In this document: positions 25,952 through 35,502 of the stretch, one piece after another
Numbering within the stretch: the first letter of the stretch is position 1
Layout of the letters: every line of letters begins with the position of its first letter
Source of the DNA: Kaistella jeonii
GTDB lineage: Bacteria > Bacteroidota > Bacteroidia > Flavobacteriales > Weeksellaceae
Assembly (NCBI RefSeq): GCF_000812865.1
Contig: NZ_JSYL01000004.1
Location: 186,001 to 250,000 of the forward strand
DNA: 64,000 bases
Direction: 5' to 3'
Position numbers and translations under genes: made by a program
Notes under the pieces: generated by a model
Told to the model about the DNA's origin: nothing
The model's database searches: none
Seen by the model: only the letters and a program-made list of their open reading frames with translations

Positions 25952-27289
25952 CTAGATCAGTATATCTGAAACTTTTTGGTTAATGTCAATTAATTTATTT
26001 TCTCTATTTCTTAACAAGGGGAAAGACATTTCTACGCCCGGCAAATTTAGCAGAATAACTTTGCAATCAAAAGCCTTCGCTTCAAAAAGTGAAGAAGAAT
26101 ATATTCCCAAAGCATATTTTGCCTTTTTTAGAAGAACATACATCGACTCTTCATTATTAACAAACCGGATATTAGGAACCTTACTAAATTCATTTTTGAA
26201 GGTGGAAAAAAGCTGTTCATTTTCTGAAGGATGCATTTTATAAATGATTGAATATTCCGAAAGAATTATGTGGTTGCTTTTAATAAATTCTTGGATTTCA
26301 GCGGATCCATAAGGTTGAGAGATCACTAATATGGTCTTGTCTTCCTTTAAAATGTTTGCTGTTTTTTGAACATATCTTTCAATGTGTCGATTTCTAAAAG
26401 GAATTATATTTTTTTCTTCGAGCGGCAATTTACCAAAAAACATATCCACATTATCCCAAATATAGAACTGATGCGGGAAATAACGTAAAGTTCCAGAATT
26501 GGTATATGGATAATTAGAGATTACATCTTTATCACTCATTAAACCATGCTGCAACTCTTTAACAAGCATTCCATTATTTTTTGCAGCTTCAATGACGGAT
26601 GCTTTTTCGCTGGAATTAGTGATGTAGATCTCTTCCGCTTTTTTTAAACGGAAAAGTTTGCTGTAAAGATTTACTTCCGCTTTAAATCTCCTAATTTCAT
26701 CGTCAAAAATTTGAGGAAGATCTATTTTTAAACCAAACTCAGATTCAAGAGCGTGAGTGATTTCCTGGATTTTCTGAACATCGATTTCACTCCAACTGGA
26801 TTTTATAAATTTGGTCTTTAACTTAGAAAAAAGTAGTATAAAGTCTAGATGCTTAATATTTAATTTCCTTTTGATAAGAGCATCGTCAATGTTATAATTA
26901 TTTTCATAACGCGTGTACGTAACATGATCTTTATCTAACTGCTGACATAAATATTCCGTATAGATATCGATATAGGAACCTTCATCTCTATATTTTCTAC
27001 CACTTTCAATAACGATAACTTTTTTATGCTTGAAGTCCAGAAATGGGTTAAAAAAAAGAACATTAATAAACAAACGGTGTAGCAAATCCTTTAGTTGTTT
27101 CTTTTTCGATTTGTTGATTGGTGCAGTACTGCCGGGAATCAATTGATCAACAATGTGTAAAAAAATAGGAATTCTTGCAATTTGCCAAGGAAATACGCCG
27201 TCCACTTTTAAAAACAGAAGATTATATTTCTCCTCAAATTTTAAAAATTTTTTAGTTATTTCAGGGTAGGTTAATTGATTGAAATGCAC
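25952..27289 (-). CDS. putative sialyltransferase-like glycosyltransferase
   Basis: This 445-residue soluble protein has no full-length match I recognise. Its C-terminal half has features shared by sialyl- and polysialyl-transferase-like GT-B enzymes: VKELQHGLMSDKD near residue 245, YFPHQFYIWDN, a HPSE motif near 352 and YSSSLFEAKAFDCKVILLN near 395. HP and SS motifs bind the CMP part of the donor in known sialyltransferases. With a legionaminic acid pathway next to it, this is the best candidate in the locus for the transferase that uses CMP-legionaminic acid. That is inference. Confidence 0.55.
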   Translation of the reverse strand: MHFNQLTYPEITKKFLKFEEKYNLLFLKVDGVFPWQIARIPIFLHIVDQLIPGSTAPINKSKKKQLKDLLHRLFINVLFFNPFLDFKHKKVIVIESGRKYRDEGSYIDIYTEYLCQQLDKDHVTYTRYENNYNIDDALIKRKLNIKHLDFILLFSKLKTKFIKSSWSEIDVQKIQEITHALESEFGLKIDLPQIFDDEIRRFKAEVNLYSKLFRLKKAEEIYITNSSEKASVIEAAKNNGMLVKELQHGLMSDKDVISNYPYTNSGTLRYFPHQFYIWDNVDMFFGKLPLEEKNIIPFRNRHIERYVQKTANILKEDKTILVISQPYGSAEIQEFIKSNHIILSEYSIIYKMHPSENEQLFSTFKNEFSKVPNIRFVNNEESMYVLLKKAKYALGIYSSSLFEAKAFDCKVILLNLPGVEMSFPLLRNRENKLIDINQKVSDILI

Positions 27290-27303
27290 TGTTCTCTGTA
27301 TTT

Positions 27304-28566
27304 TTAATTGGTGTGTGTTGCTTTGTAAGAGAGAAAAACACCCATTATTAGATTTGCAATATTTGCATACATTAAACCGAAAGAAACACCTATAATTTTA
27401 TTGGAGTACAGATGGATAAACAGATAAATAAATCCCACGACCAACACCGAATAAGAGGCCTGATAAATAATCATATACTTCCATTTTTTCATACTCCAAA
27501 TCACATTGACCCCTATTACAGAACCTTTCATAATTCCGGCAAATAATAAAATTTGCATGGGGACAATACTTTCAATATAATTAGGAAAAAAATCAGTCAC
27601 TACTTTCGGGATTACAAAATAGCCCACCAAGAATAGCGGGATTTGAATGATTAGCAATAAGGCTGTTATTTTTTTTACATATTGCCAAAGTATCAATTTA
27701 TTTTTGTCCTTTCCGTATTGAAAAGACATTTTGGGATAGATATAACTCGCAATAGAATTGGAAAATAGAGTAGAAAAAACAAGGGCATAGAGGGCGAAAG
27801 AATAAAATCCTAAATTTTTCAGATCTGTAAATCTTATAAGCATCAATTTATCAAAAGTTAATGCTAAAGATTCTGCATATGCTAAAATAAATATCGGAAA
27901 TCCAACTTTAAATAGTTTTAAAAAAATTTTTTTATCCCATTTCATAATAACCTTAATGGGTCTGTTAATATGTAAAAGGATAACAAACAGGATGATAACG
28001 ATCACTGCCTTAAGCAACATCCCATAATAAGAGAAGTAAAATACTAAAAGTATTGTAATTAAATTTACAACAGCATCAACAATCTGTAAATACGATAACT
28101 TTAAAAATGAATTATTGGAACGAAATGTTGAAAGCAAATGATTCTGATAAAAGGTAAATACAATGATGAAAGAGACTGCTAAAACACCGTATTTAACTTT
28201 GTCACTTTCAAATGGAAAGAATAAGTACAGTAAGATTCCAACTAAAAAAAAAGCAACGGAAAGGTAGAGTGTAAATGTTTGCGCTACACTTACCATTAAT
28301 CTTCCTCTCTTATTTTTTCCTTCCCCAAAAGACAAGGGCAATTCCAGATTCAAACCGTTGATTACACCGCCTTGTAAAAACAAAGCGTAGGTAATAAATA
28401 ACGATAGTGTAGTCCATAATCCAAGATCTTCCGGAGAAATAAATTTCGCGATAAAAAAGCCTGCTACCAAAGTAGCAAATGCTTTAATTATGGAACTTGA
28501 AGCATAGACAATTGGAGTCTTATAAGTAATAAAAGTATGTTTAACTTTTCCTGGCAATGCCCTCAT
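27304..28566 (-). CDS. wzx: Wzx-type oligosaccharide flippase
   Basis: This 420-residue polytopic protein has about 12 membrane helices and the start of the polysaccharide-synthase/MATE-like flippase family (YASSSIIKAFATLVAGFFIAKF, SPEDLGLWTTLSLF). It would move the undecaprenyl-linked repeat unit across the inner membrane for the Wzy polymerase nearby. It is 3 bases after the amidotransferase gene and complete. Confidence 0.88.
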   Translation of the reverse strand: MRALPGKVKHTFITYKTPIVYASSSIIKAFATLVAGFFIAKFISPEDLGLWTTLSLFITYALFLQGGVINGLNLELPLSFGEGKNKRGRLMVSVAQTFTLYLSVAFFLVGILLYLFFPFESDKVKYGVLAVSFIIVFTFYQNHLLSTFRSNNSFLKLSYLQIVDAVVNLITILLVFYFSYYGMLLKAVIVIILFVILLHINRPIKVIMKWDKKIFLKLFKVGFPIFILAYAESLALTFDKLMLIRFTDLKNLGFYSFALYALVFSTLFSNSIASYIYPKMSFQYGKDKNKLILWQYVKKITALLLIIQIPLFLVGYFVIPKVVTDFFPNYIESIVPMQILLFAGIMKGSVIGVNVIWSMKKWKYMIIYQASYSVLVVGFIYLFIHLYSNKIIGVSFGLMYANIANLIMGVFLSYKATHTN

Positions 28567-28569
28567 AAA

Positions 28570-29670
28570 TTAATTTTTCAAAACCCACTGACTCATTTTG
28601 TTTTTTACAAACAAGTCGTGGTTATATGATTTTTCGATGATGTTCCAGAAATCTACTTCGGAATAATTCATAAAATCACAAAAGTCTCTAACCGCCAATG
28701 GATCTAAAGCGTGGTCATGTTTTTTCACAAGTTCAAAAGCTTCTTCTCTGGTAATCAAACCATATCTTACCATTCTTGCTGCATAATCTGTGGCAGAAGC
28801 ATGTCCAAATTTTGGATATTTCATCCAAGAATGCACAAGATAAGCTCTGGTATCAATTTGATCAAAATTTTCAACGTGATGCGTTCTGATCCATTCATGT
28901 GTTAAATCGTGGAATCCTTTTGTTTTGGCAATTTCATAATTTTTGAAACTGTTCCATTCCACGAAATAGCTTAAATAAATAGGTTCTAATTTAGAAATAT
29001 CTTCTGCGGAAGGTGGTTCAAAAAAGTTAAGATCTTTCATGCTGATTCCGTTTGCTAACAATTCTTCGGTCGGAATTCCTGTTCCTACTCCATTATTGAT
29101 CTGATCTTTCGCAGAAAAAGTTTCAACTGCATTATCTCCACCATATTCATAGCCTACATTTTCTCCGTAAACAAGTAAAGGGGTATTGAATTTTACTGCC
29201 ATGTGCAGCGGATACGTATAAATATACCGGTCCACAAAGTAAGTAGGTTTACCATATTTAGCAAAAGTGTAATTCATTGCTAACTTCTGCGCTTTGATAT
29301 TTGGTTTCATGCTGATAATATCGCAACCGAATGCTTCAGAAATGTTTTTGATATTATGATTTCCGGCATCAGTCATGGGAAAGTTATCTTCCACAGTCAC
29401 CAATAAAGGATTCATTCCTAAAACTTCTTTAAACATGTGAACCTGAAAATGGCTATCCTTTCCTCCACTTACAGCAATCATACAATCGTACCCATTCTCG
29501 CCGTTTCTACCACGATGCTGATCACATAATTTTTTTAGCTCCTCGAATCTTGCATCATAATTGGTGCTTTTTCTTCTTTCGAAAGATTGACAAGCTGAAC
29601 AAACTCCTTTATCATCGAAAGTAATACCTGGTCTTGTATCGGGCATTACACATTTGGTACAATATTTCAT
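28570..29670 (-). CDS. N-acetyl sugar amidotransferase (WbpG/PseA family)
   Basis: This 366-residue PP-loop ATP pyrophosphatase family enzyme turns an N-acetyl group of a sugar into an acetamidino group. The zinc-type cysteines CTKC (4, 7) and CSAC (24, 27) and the ATP motif AVSGGKDSHFQVHMF near residue 68 are clear, followed by GENVGYEYGGDNAVET near 172. The family usually works with HisH and HisF homologues as ammonia source (WbpG-HisH2-HisF2 in Pseudomonas aeruginosa O5), but here those two genes are broken 8.5 kb downstream. Position beside legionaminic acid genes suggests an acetamidino-legionaminic acid product. Confidence 0.9.
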   Translation of the reverse strand: MKYCTKCVMPDTRPGITFDDKGVCSACQSFERRKSTNYDARFEELKKLCDQHRGRNGENGYDCMIAVSGGKDSHFQVHMFKEVLGMNPLLVTVEDNFPMTDAGNHNIKNISEAFGCDIISMKPNIKAQKLAMNYTFAKYGKPTYFVDRYIYTYPLHMAVKFNTPLLVYGENVGYEYGGDNAVETFSAKDQINNGVGTGIPTEELLANGISMKDLNFFEPPSAEDISKLEPIYLSYFVEWNSFKNYEIAKTKGFHDLTHEWIRTHHVENFDQIDTRAYLVHSWMKYPKFGHASATDYAARMVRYGLITREEAFELVKKHDHALDPLAVRDFCDFMNYSEVDFWNIIEKSYNHDLFVKNKMSQWVLKN

Positions 29671-29892
29671 ATTTTAAAAATTTTATTTAGTATTAAATTC
29701 AACTACTTTGATTCTATTTCTAGTTTATAAAAGATTTACATCTTAAAATTACAAGCGACAATATTCGGGAAATAAATCGACATTTTTCATTATTATCAGT
29801 TAATTTTAATATCAACATATTTATTTCAAAAATTAAATAAATAGAGGCACAAACTTATAATATAACGATATGCTTTGTTATTCTATTGTTAT

Positions 29893-30645
29893 CTAAATTG
29901 CAGTCCAACCACCATCAACCATTAAATTGTGTCCCGTAATGTAAGAAGCTAAATCTGAAAGTAAAAAAATCACCGATGGCGCTATTTCTTCCGGATTTGC
30001 TAATCTTTTCAGGGGTGATTTTTTGGAATAATTCTCGATAAAAGAAGGATGCTGTTGTTTTGCATCTAAAACGCCTCCTGGAGAAACGCAGTTAACTCTT
30101 ATATTATACTTGCCGAAATAAGACGCCAAATATCTTGTTAAATTGACAATACCACCTTTAATTGCAGCATAAGCAGCTGGAGAAGTACCACCATATTCTT
30201 CATACAATGTAAAATCATTACCAACTACTCCATAAATTGAAGCGATGTTTACAATAGACCCGGAATTTTGTTCTTTCATAATTTCCAGCGTTTTTTGGCA
30301 AAGTAGAAATACACTATTCATTTGCAAATCTATATTTTTCTGCCAAGAGTTGAACTTGATATCCTCAACTTTATTACCCCAATCTGCAGTTCGTGGATAA
30401 GCATTGTTTACCAATCCGTCGATTCTACCATATTTTAAAATTACGGCATCTAACAAGTCCTGAATCCCAAATTCGGTTGTAATATCTAAATTAAGTTTTC
30501 CACTTTCTATATCGTGATGATTGCTTATATCAACATTGATCACTATTGCACCAGAAGCTTCCGCACTTTCTACAATATGCTTTCCAATTAACCCAGTTCC
30601 ACCAGTTACGATGATTACTTTATTTTTTAAGATTGATGTAAACAT
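29893..30645 (-). CDS. short-chain dehydrogenase, PtmA-like
   Basis: This 250-residue classical SDR has the cofactor motif VTGGTGLIGKHIVE (residues 14-27), LVNNAYPR near 83, NIASIYGVVGND near 137 and the catalytic YAAIKGG near 163, ending LMVDGGWTAI. In Campylobacter legionaminic acid (ptm) loci a similar SDR, PtmA, accompanies the pathway. The exact substrate is not known to me. Its ATG lies inside the end of the oxidoreductase gene upstream (19-base overlap). A 222-base AT-rich gap without a gene follows it. Confidence 0.83.
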   Translation of the reverse strand: MFTSILKNKVIIVTGGTGLIGKHIVESAEASGAIVINVDISNHHDIESGKLNLDITTEFGIQDLLDAVILKYGRIDGLVNNAYPRTADWGNKVEDIKFNSWQKNIDLQMNSVFLLCQKTLEIMKEQNSGSIVNIASIYGVVGNDFTLYEEYGGTSPAAYAAIKGGIVNLTRYLASYFGKYNIRVNCVSPGGVLDAKQQHPSFIENYSKKSPLKRLANPEEIAPSVIFLLSDLASYITGHNLMVDGGWTAI

Positions 30646-31547
30646 AAATTTAATATTTGGTATGCTTCAGAAGCCGTATTGAAATGTAAATTATTTTTGG
30701 ATCCCATATTCTTCAGGAAAAAATCCATTTGATTATCGTAAGTATCTGCAATCTTTTGTTCTGATATAAATACAACTTCTCCGTTGAAGCGCACTTCATT
30801 TTTTAGCAGATCAACAACATAGGTTCCTTCATCACAAACAATTTCCATTGTTCTTTTTGCATCTTTTCTGTAATAATTTAAGATGACACTTGCAGTAAAT
30901 CCTTCATATTGCCATCTGTAATTGGCATAATCAAAGGCTGATATTTTCAATGAAGATGAATTAGTGAATATAGAATCGGTATTCAAAGGAACACCAAAAA
31001 GCCAGAATGTATAATCTAACTCATGAATCAAATCGATGTGAACACCACCTCCCATTTCTTTATTTGCACTATAATTTTTTCTGAAATCTTCGCCAGGACG
31101 CCAATCGGGTAGATAAGTACCACAATAAATATTTAGTTCATTGATCCTGCTATCTTGGATTCTCTTTTTAATAAATTGAATGCTATCTAAAAATCTCAAA
31201 TTACAGGCAACATAAGTAGGGATCTGCAATAATTTTATTTGGTTCAAAATTTCAGTTTCTTCTGATCCCACTTTTTCAAACAAAGGTTTCTCAATAAACA
31301 AAGGAATTTTTAACGATAACAATCTAGAAATAGCATTTTTGTGTTCACTGGTCGGATTGGAGATAATCGCAAAGTCAAATGCATGTTCAGCGATTTGATC
31401 CTGCGTAAATAAATTGGTAATATCCTCGAAAACTGGTGAGTTTTTGGAGAATCTCAAAGCGTAAAGTTCTACATTCTCTGTCAACTTTCTGATTGCAGAA
31501 ATATGCTTTTTTGCGATGGAACCTAAACCGACGATTAAAATTTTCAT
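30627..31547 (-). CDS. Gfo/Idh/MocA family oxidoreductase
   Basis: This 306-residue NAD(P)-dependent sugar oxidoreductase has the N-terminal Rossmann motif IVGLGSIAKKHISAI (residues 4-18), FAIISNPTSEHKNAI and the family signature IEKPLFE near residue 95. The C-terminal domain includes GGGVHIDLIHELDYTFWLFG with the catalytic His region. It lies in the legionaminic acid block between the cytidylyltransferase (4-base overlap) and the SDR, an order like that of Campylobacter ptm loci. Its precise step is not established from sequence. Confidence 0.85.
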   Translation of the reverse strand: MKILIVGLGSIAKKHISAIRKLTENVELYALRFSKNSPVFEDITNLFTQDQIAEHAFDFAIISNPTSEHKNAISRLLSLKIPLFIEKPLFEKVGSEETEILNQIKLLQIPTYVACNLRFLDSIQFIKKRIQDSRINELNIYCGTYLPDWRPGEDFRKNYSANKEMGGGVHIDLIHELDYTFWLFGVPLNTDSIFTNSSSLKISAFDYANYRWQYEGFTASVILNYYRKDAKRTMEIVCDEGTYVVDLLKNEVRFNGEVVFISEQKIADTYDNQMDFFLKNMGSKNNLHFNTASEAYQILNLCLHQS

Positions 31548-32278
31548 TCTTGTATAAAATCAAAATTCAGTTTAGAATTTTCAATTAGAAAAGACATGAT
31601 TTCGAAATCGATGGGATGATCTAAATCGAAACAAATATGAGGAACTTCATAAACCAAACTTTTCTCTGTAATGACTGTTTTATTTCCTGTACTGAAAAAA
31701 TTGTTTTTGAAAATATAAAAAGACGCATTCATATCAAAGACTTTTGGAGCAGATTGTCTGGTTAAAAAAAGTCCTTTTTTGCAGAGCGAATAATACCCAT
31801 TATCATTTTCTTCAACCATATTAAAATAAGGATTCCGATTGGCGGGACTTACAGAAAAGATATTATAAGCCTCAGAATTCCTCTCTAATAACTGGAGCGC
31901 ATTTTCCAGGTCTTGCAAGTTTCGCAGCGGTGAGGTTACATCTAAATCAATGACGTAATCATATTTTTTCTGATACTTCTCTTCTGCATAATTTTTCGCA
32001 TCGGTGATCGCATCTAATTTTCCGGCGGTATCATTAGCTAAAATTTCCGGTCGTGAATATTCTATATCTGTTGTCGCAGAAAGTTCCTTCACCACGTTTT
32101 TAATTTCTGCATCATCGGTAGAAAGTACAATTTGAGTATTTCCCTTTTTATTCGCAAACTGCTGCGCTACCTGTAATGAATAATAGATTAATGGCTTATT
32201 ATTGAGCATTTTTATATTTTTTCCAGGAATACCCTTTGAGCCTCCTCTTGCACAAATCGTAATTAAAATATCTGCCAT
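31544..32278 (-). CDS. neuA: CMP-legionaminate/CMP-sialate cytidylyltransferase
   Basis: This 244-residue enzyme activates a nonulosonic acid with CTP to the CMP sugar used by the transferase. The CTP-binding motif ICARGGSKGIPGKNIKML is at residues 7-24, with QIVLSTDDAEI near 48, SRPEILANDTAG near 75 and YVIDLDVTSPLRNLQDL near 107. The family covers NeuA, LegF and PtmB; the context of LegB and LegC homologues and PtmE points to legionaminic acid. Confidence 0.92.
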   Translation of the reverse strand: MADILITICARGGSKGIPGKNIKMLNNKPLIYYSLQVAQQFANKKGNTQIVLSTDDAEIKNVVKELSATTDIEYSRPEILANDTAGKLDAITDAKNYAEEKYQKKYDYVIDLDVTSPLRNLQDLENALQLLERNSEAYNIFSVSPANRNPYFNMVEENDNGYYSLCKKGLFLTRQSAPKVFDMNASFYIFKNNFFSTGNKTVITEKSLVYEVPHICFDLDHPIDFEIMSFLIENSKLNFDFIQE

Positions 32279-32280
32279 TT

Positions 32281-33330
32281 TTAAATTTTAATATGCTTAA
32301 TGTCTTCTTGTGCTTTTTTGAAATCTGCATGGGTCCCAATATCCAGCCAATATCCATTAATAGGATAGGTAATTAGATGATAATCCATTTCGATGACCTT
32401 TTCCATTAAATCTGTGATGTCGTAAAACTGATCTTTGGGGATCATGGATAACAATTTTTTCCGGATAATATAAATTCCTGCATTGGAAAAATAGGTATAT
32501 CGCGGTTTTTCTTTTAAGGTTTGCACTTTTTGATTTTCGTCGGATTCTAAAACTGCGTACGGAACATCTACGTGATAAGATGTTGCAGCAACTGCCATAT
32601 CTGCATTGGAATCAATAAAAGTTTTGTAAAAATCTGCAAAATCGATATTAGTTAATAAATCGCTATTCATCACCAAAATATTGTCATGTTCAAAATCATT
32701 TACCAACAAAACCGACCCAATTGTACCAAGAGGTTTGTTTTCTTTGAGATATTTTATTTTTAGCTTTTTAGATTCGCCATTTCCAAAAAAGTCTTCTAAT
32801 TGTTCACCAAGATAATTGATACTTAAAAAAATATTTTCAATTCCTACTTTTGCAAGGCGATCAATATTGTATTCAATAATGGGTTTATCACCTACTTTTA
32901 ACAGTGGTTTTGGTATATTTTCGGTTAAAGGCCTCAATCTTTTCCCTTGTCCACCTGCCATTAATACAGCATCTAAAGGAAGTAAAGTAGTTCTGAACCT
33001 GAAATTCAGAACATCAACAATTTGATTTTTCTGGTTGAGAATAGGTATGATTTTGAATAAATTCTCTTTGAAATCATTTAGTTTTTCCTGATTAAATTCA
33101 TTTTCATAAATAAATCTTGGATTAGGCTGAATGAAATCAGTGATGGAATTTTCGAAATCGAGACCTCGAATAAATCCTCTTCGAAGATCGCCGTCCGTCA
33201 AGGAGCCGATAAGTTTGTTTTCGTCATCTACTACAAATAAAATTGCATCCGATGACAGTTTATCTAACTTAATCAAAGCATCTCTAACACTTTGATTGTG
33301 TAAAATTATATATTCTGTAAATGACTCCAT
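32281..33330 (-). CDS. ptmE: PtmE-like sugar nucleotidyltransferase with CBS domains
   Basis: This 349-residue protein joins an N-terminal CBS pair (about residues 1-115; SVRDALIKLDKL, LIGSLTDGDLRRGFI) to a C-terminal nucleotidyltransferase (MAGGQGKRLRPLTENIPKPL near 124, MNSDLLTNIDF near 219, GYWLDIGTHADF near 328). This is the domain order of PtmE (Cj1329 in Campylobacter), which makes GDP-glucosamine to feed the GDP-linked legionaminic acid route. The CBS pair probably senses a nucleotide. Its presence separates this route from the UDP-linked one; the substrate remains inferred. Confidence 0.87.
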   Translation of the reverse strand: MESFTEYIILHNQSVRDALIKLDKLSSDAILFVVDDENKLIGSLTDGDLRRGFIRGLDFENSITDFIQPNPRFIYENEFNQEKLNDFKENLFKIIPILNQKNQIVDVLNFRFRTTLLPLDAVLMAGGQGKRLRPLTENIPKPLLKVGDKPIIEYNIDRLAKVGIENIFLSINYLGEQLEDFFGNGESKKLKIKYLKENKPLGTIGSVLLVNDFEHDNILVMNSDLLTNIDFADFYKTFIDSNADMAVAATSYHVDVPYAVLESDENQKVQTLKEKPRYTYFSNAGIYIIRKKLLSMIPKDQFYDITDLMEKVIEMDYHLITYPINGYWLDIGTHADFKKAQEDIKHIKI

Positions 33331-33332
33331 AT

Positions 33333-34490
33333 TTAATTTTTCAAATCATGAAACTGTTTAGTCCTAAAGTTTTTTAAATCAACCGATCGAAGTATTTTTA
33401 TTATTTTTTCAGTAGTATTTCCGTCGCCGTAAGGATTGAAAAAACGAATTGTTTCACTGTTCAAATCTTTCAATCTCACTTTTTTAAAGGCTTCCAGTAT
33501 TTCGCTTCCGTCTACTTTTACATTAATAACACTTTTCGCCTGAATTCTTCCTTTTTGTCTGTCGCCAATATTAATGGTGGGAGTTTGTAACGAAGGTGCT
33601 TCGAGTATTCCACTAGAACTATTTCCTACAATAGCATCACACATTTTAACTACCGATAAAAACCTTAAATTCCCTAATGAACTAAAAGCTTTCGCTTTAT
33701 CTTTATTTTTTGCGACATAGGAATCGATCATCTGATTTATAATTCTTCCGCCGGAATCTGCGTTACTCTTTGTAAAAATAAAGAAACTATCTTGTTGCTG
33801 ATCGATCGCTTTTAATAGGATCTCAAACTGCTTTTCCGGCGTTTCAATATCTAAAGTTGAAGGATGAAAAGTGATTTGATAATTGTATTTTTTAAATTGA
33901 ATATCTAGATCTTTTTCCAGAGATTCCCGAGACAGTAGTTCTAAATTTTTAACACTGTCTAATCCTATTGCTCCAACATTGTACACATTTTGAGGATTTT
34001 CTCCCAACTGAATAATTCTGTTTTGATAATCATCAGTAGAAGCAAAATGCAGATGGCTCATTTTCGTAATAGAATGCCGGATTGCGTCGTCATACGCACC
34101 TTCTGTAATTTCGCCCCCGTGAAGATGAACAATCGGAATATTAAAAATAAGGGCAGCCGAGGCAAGAGAAAGCATTTCATAACGATCTCCCAAAATAATA
34201 AGAAGATCTGGTTTTAAATCCTGTAAAGCATCTGCAAAACCGATCATTCCAAGTCCCATTGATTTTACAACAGAAGCCGGAGTATCTGCGGAAAGTAGCA
34301 TTTCTACTTTTTTGTCAATAACAAACCCATCTTTCTCAATTTCATTATAGGTTAAACCAAATTCTGGGGAAAGATGGGCCCCTGTTACCAAAATCTGCAG
34401 AAGCCAGTTTGGTTCTTTTTTTATCGCTGTCAATAAGGGTTTTAGCAAACCATATTCAGCACGGGTACCTGTTGCTATTGTAATTTTCAT
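33333..34490 (-). CDS. neuC: hydrolysing UDP/GDP-sugar 2-epimerase, NeuC/LegG
   Basis: This 385-residue enzyme belongs to the hydrolysing NDP-HexNAc 2-epimerase family, which inverts C2 and releases the nucleotide to give free ManNAc-type sugar. Motifs are TGTRAEYGLLKPLL near residue 6, ILGDRYEMLSLASAA near 97, HLHGGEITEGAYDDAIRHS near 122, and GNSSSGILEAPS near 294. It overlaps neuB by four bases. In this context it would make 2,4-diacetamido-2,4,6-trideoxymannose, the substrate of the NeuB/LegI synthase. Confidence 0.94.
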   Translation of the reverse strand: MKITIATGTRAEYGLLKPLLTAIKKEPNWLLQILVTGAHLSPEFGLTYNEIEKDGFVIDKKVEMLLSADTPASVVKSMGLGMIGFADALQDLKPDLLIILGDRYEMLSLASAALIFNIPIVHLHGGEITEGAYDDAIRHSITKMSHLHFASTDDYQNRIIQLGENPQNVYNVGAIGLDSVKNLELLSRESLEKDLDIQFKKYNYQITFHPSTLDIETPEKQFEILLKAIDQQQDSFFIFTKSNADSGGRIINQMIDSYVAKNKDKAKAFSSLGNLRFLSVVKMCDAIVGNSSSGILEAPSLQTPTINIGDRQKGRIQAKSVINVKVDGSEILEAFKKVRLKDLNSETIRFFNPYGDGNTTEKIIKILRSVDLKNFRTKQFHDLKN

Positions 34491-35500
34491 TCTAATTCTA
34501 CTAAAACATCTTCCTCAAAATCACGTACTGCAACTGTTCCTAAAACGTCATCCCATCTCATGGGTGAAATGCCGTGGCCTGGTCTTTTCACCGTGATGTT
34601 ATCTTCGGTAAATAAATCTCCCTTTTTAATATTTGTTTTCGTAGTAATACTCTTGCGTGCAATATTTATATTTTTGATTTCGGAGGCGGAAGGTTCTTTT
34701 AATCCATTTCCGGAAATAGCCAATTCTATATTTCTGATGGCTGTAACCATATTTTTAAGTTCAGCAGGCTCCAAAGATGCAGCATGATCTGGACCTTTCA
34801 TCGTTTTATCAAGCGTAAAATGCTTTTCAATAATGGTGGCTCCAAGTGCTACTGCGGCAATGGGAATCTCGATGCCTAAAGTGTGATCAGAATAGCCGAC
34901 CTCAGTCTTAAATTCTTTTTTTAGTTGCAGCATTGCCAATAAATTTACATCTTTAAAAGGCGTCGGATATTCAGTATTACAATGCAGAATCGTAATATTA
35001 TTAACTGAAGTTCCTGCTATTTTAAAAACATCTACTGCTTCTGCAACTTCTTTTAAAGTTGACATCCCTGTGGAAATGATCACCTCTTTAAAAAGTTTCG
35101 CAGCTTTCCTTAAATAAGGTAAATTCGTAATTTCTCCGGAAGGTATTTTAACGATTTCAAGACCAATGTCTTTAAGATATTGTAAAGATTCTAAATCAAA
35201 AGCTGTTGAAAAAAAATTTATATTTTTACGATTACAGTACCGAATCAATTCTTCATGTTGTTCGTGGCTTAATTCTAATTTTTTCAGCATCTCGAACTGC
35301 GATTCTTCTGCATTTTTTGTATTCTCAATTTGATAATCTGCTTTTTTAGCAGATTTAGAAACAAGATTTTCCGCCTTGAATGTTTGAAATTTAACAAAAT
35401 CTACACCAGCTTCCACTGCTGCATCTACTAATTTAAAAGCATTTTCGATACTTCCGTTATGGTTGACTCCGGCTTCAGCAATAATCAGAACTTTGCTCAT
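34487..35500 (-). CDS. neuB: legionaminate/N-acetylneuraminate synthase, NeuB/LegI
   Basis: NeuB/LegI condenses phosphoenolpyruvate with the hexose to form the nine-carbon nonulosonic acid. The 337-residue protein has the TIM-barrel NeuB domain (AEAGVNHNGSIENAF near residue 8, KFQTFKAENLVS, IPSGEITNLPYLRKAA near 134, GYSDHTLGIEIPIAAVALGA near 205) and a C-terminal SAF/antifreeze-like domain (about 280-337; RPGHGISPMRWDDVLG). It is complete and lies 2 bases after the acetyltransferase gene. Confidence 0.96.
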   Translation of the reverse strand: MSKVLIIAEAGVNHNGSIENAFKLVDAAVEAGVDFVKFQTFKAENLVSKSAKKADYQIENTKNAEESQFEMLKKLELSHEQHEELIRYCNRKNINFFSTAFDLESLQYLKDIGLEIVKIPSGEITNLPYLRKAAKLFKEVIISTGMSTLKEVAEAVDVFKIAGTSVNNITILHCNTEYPTPFKDVNLLAMLQLKKEFKTEVGYSDHTLGIEIPIAAVALGATIIEKHFTLDKTMKGPDHAASLEPAELKNMVTAIRNIELAISGNGLKEPSASEIKNINIARKSITTKTNIKKGDLFTEDNITVKRPGHGISPMRWDDVLGTVAVRDFEEDVLVELE

Positions 35501-35502
35501 TT

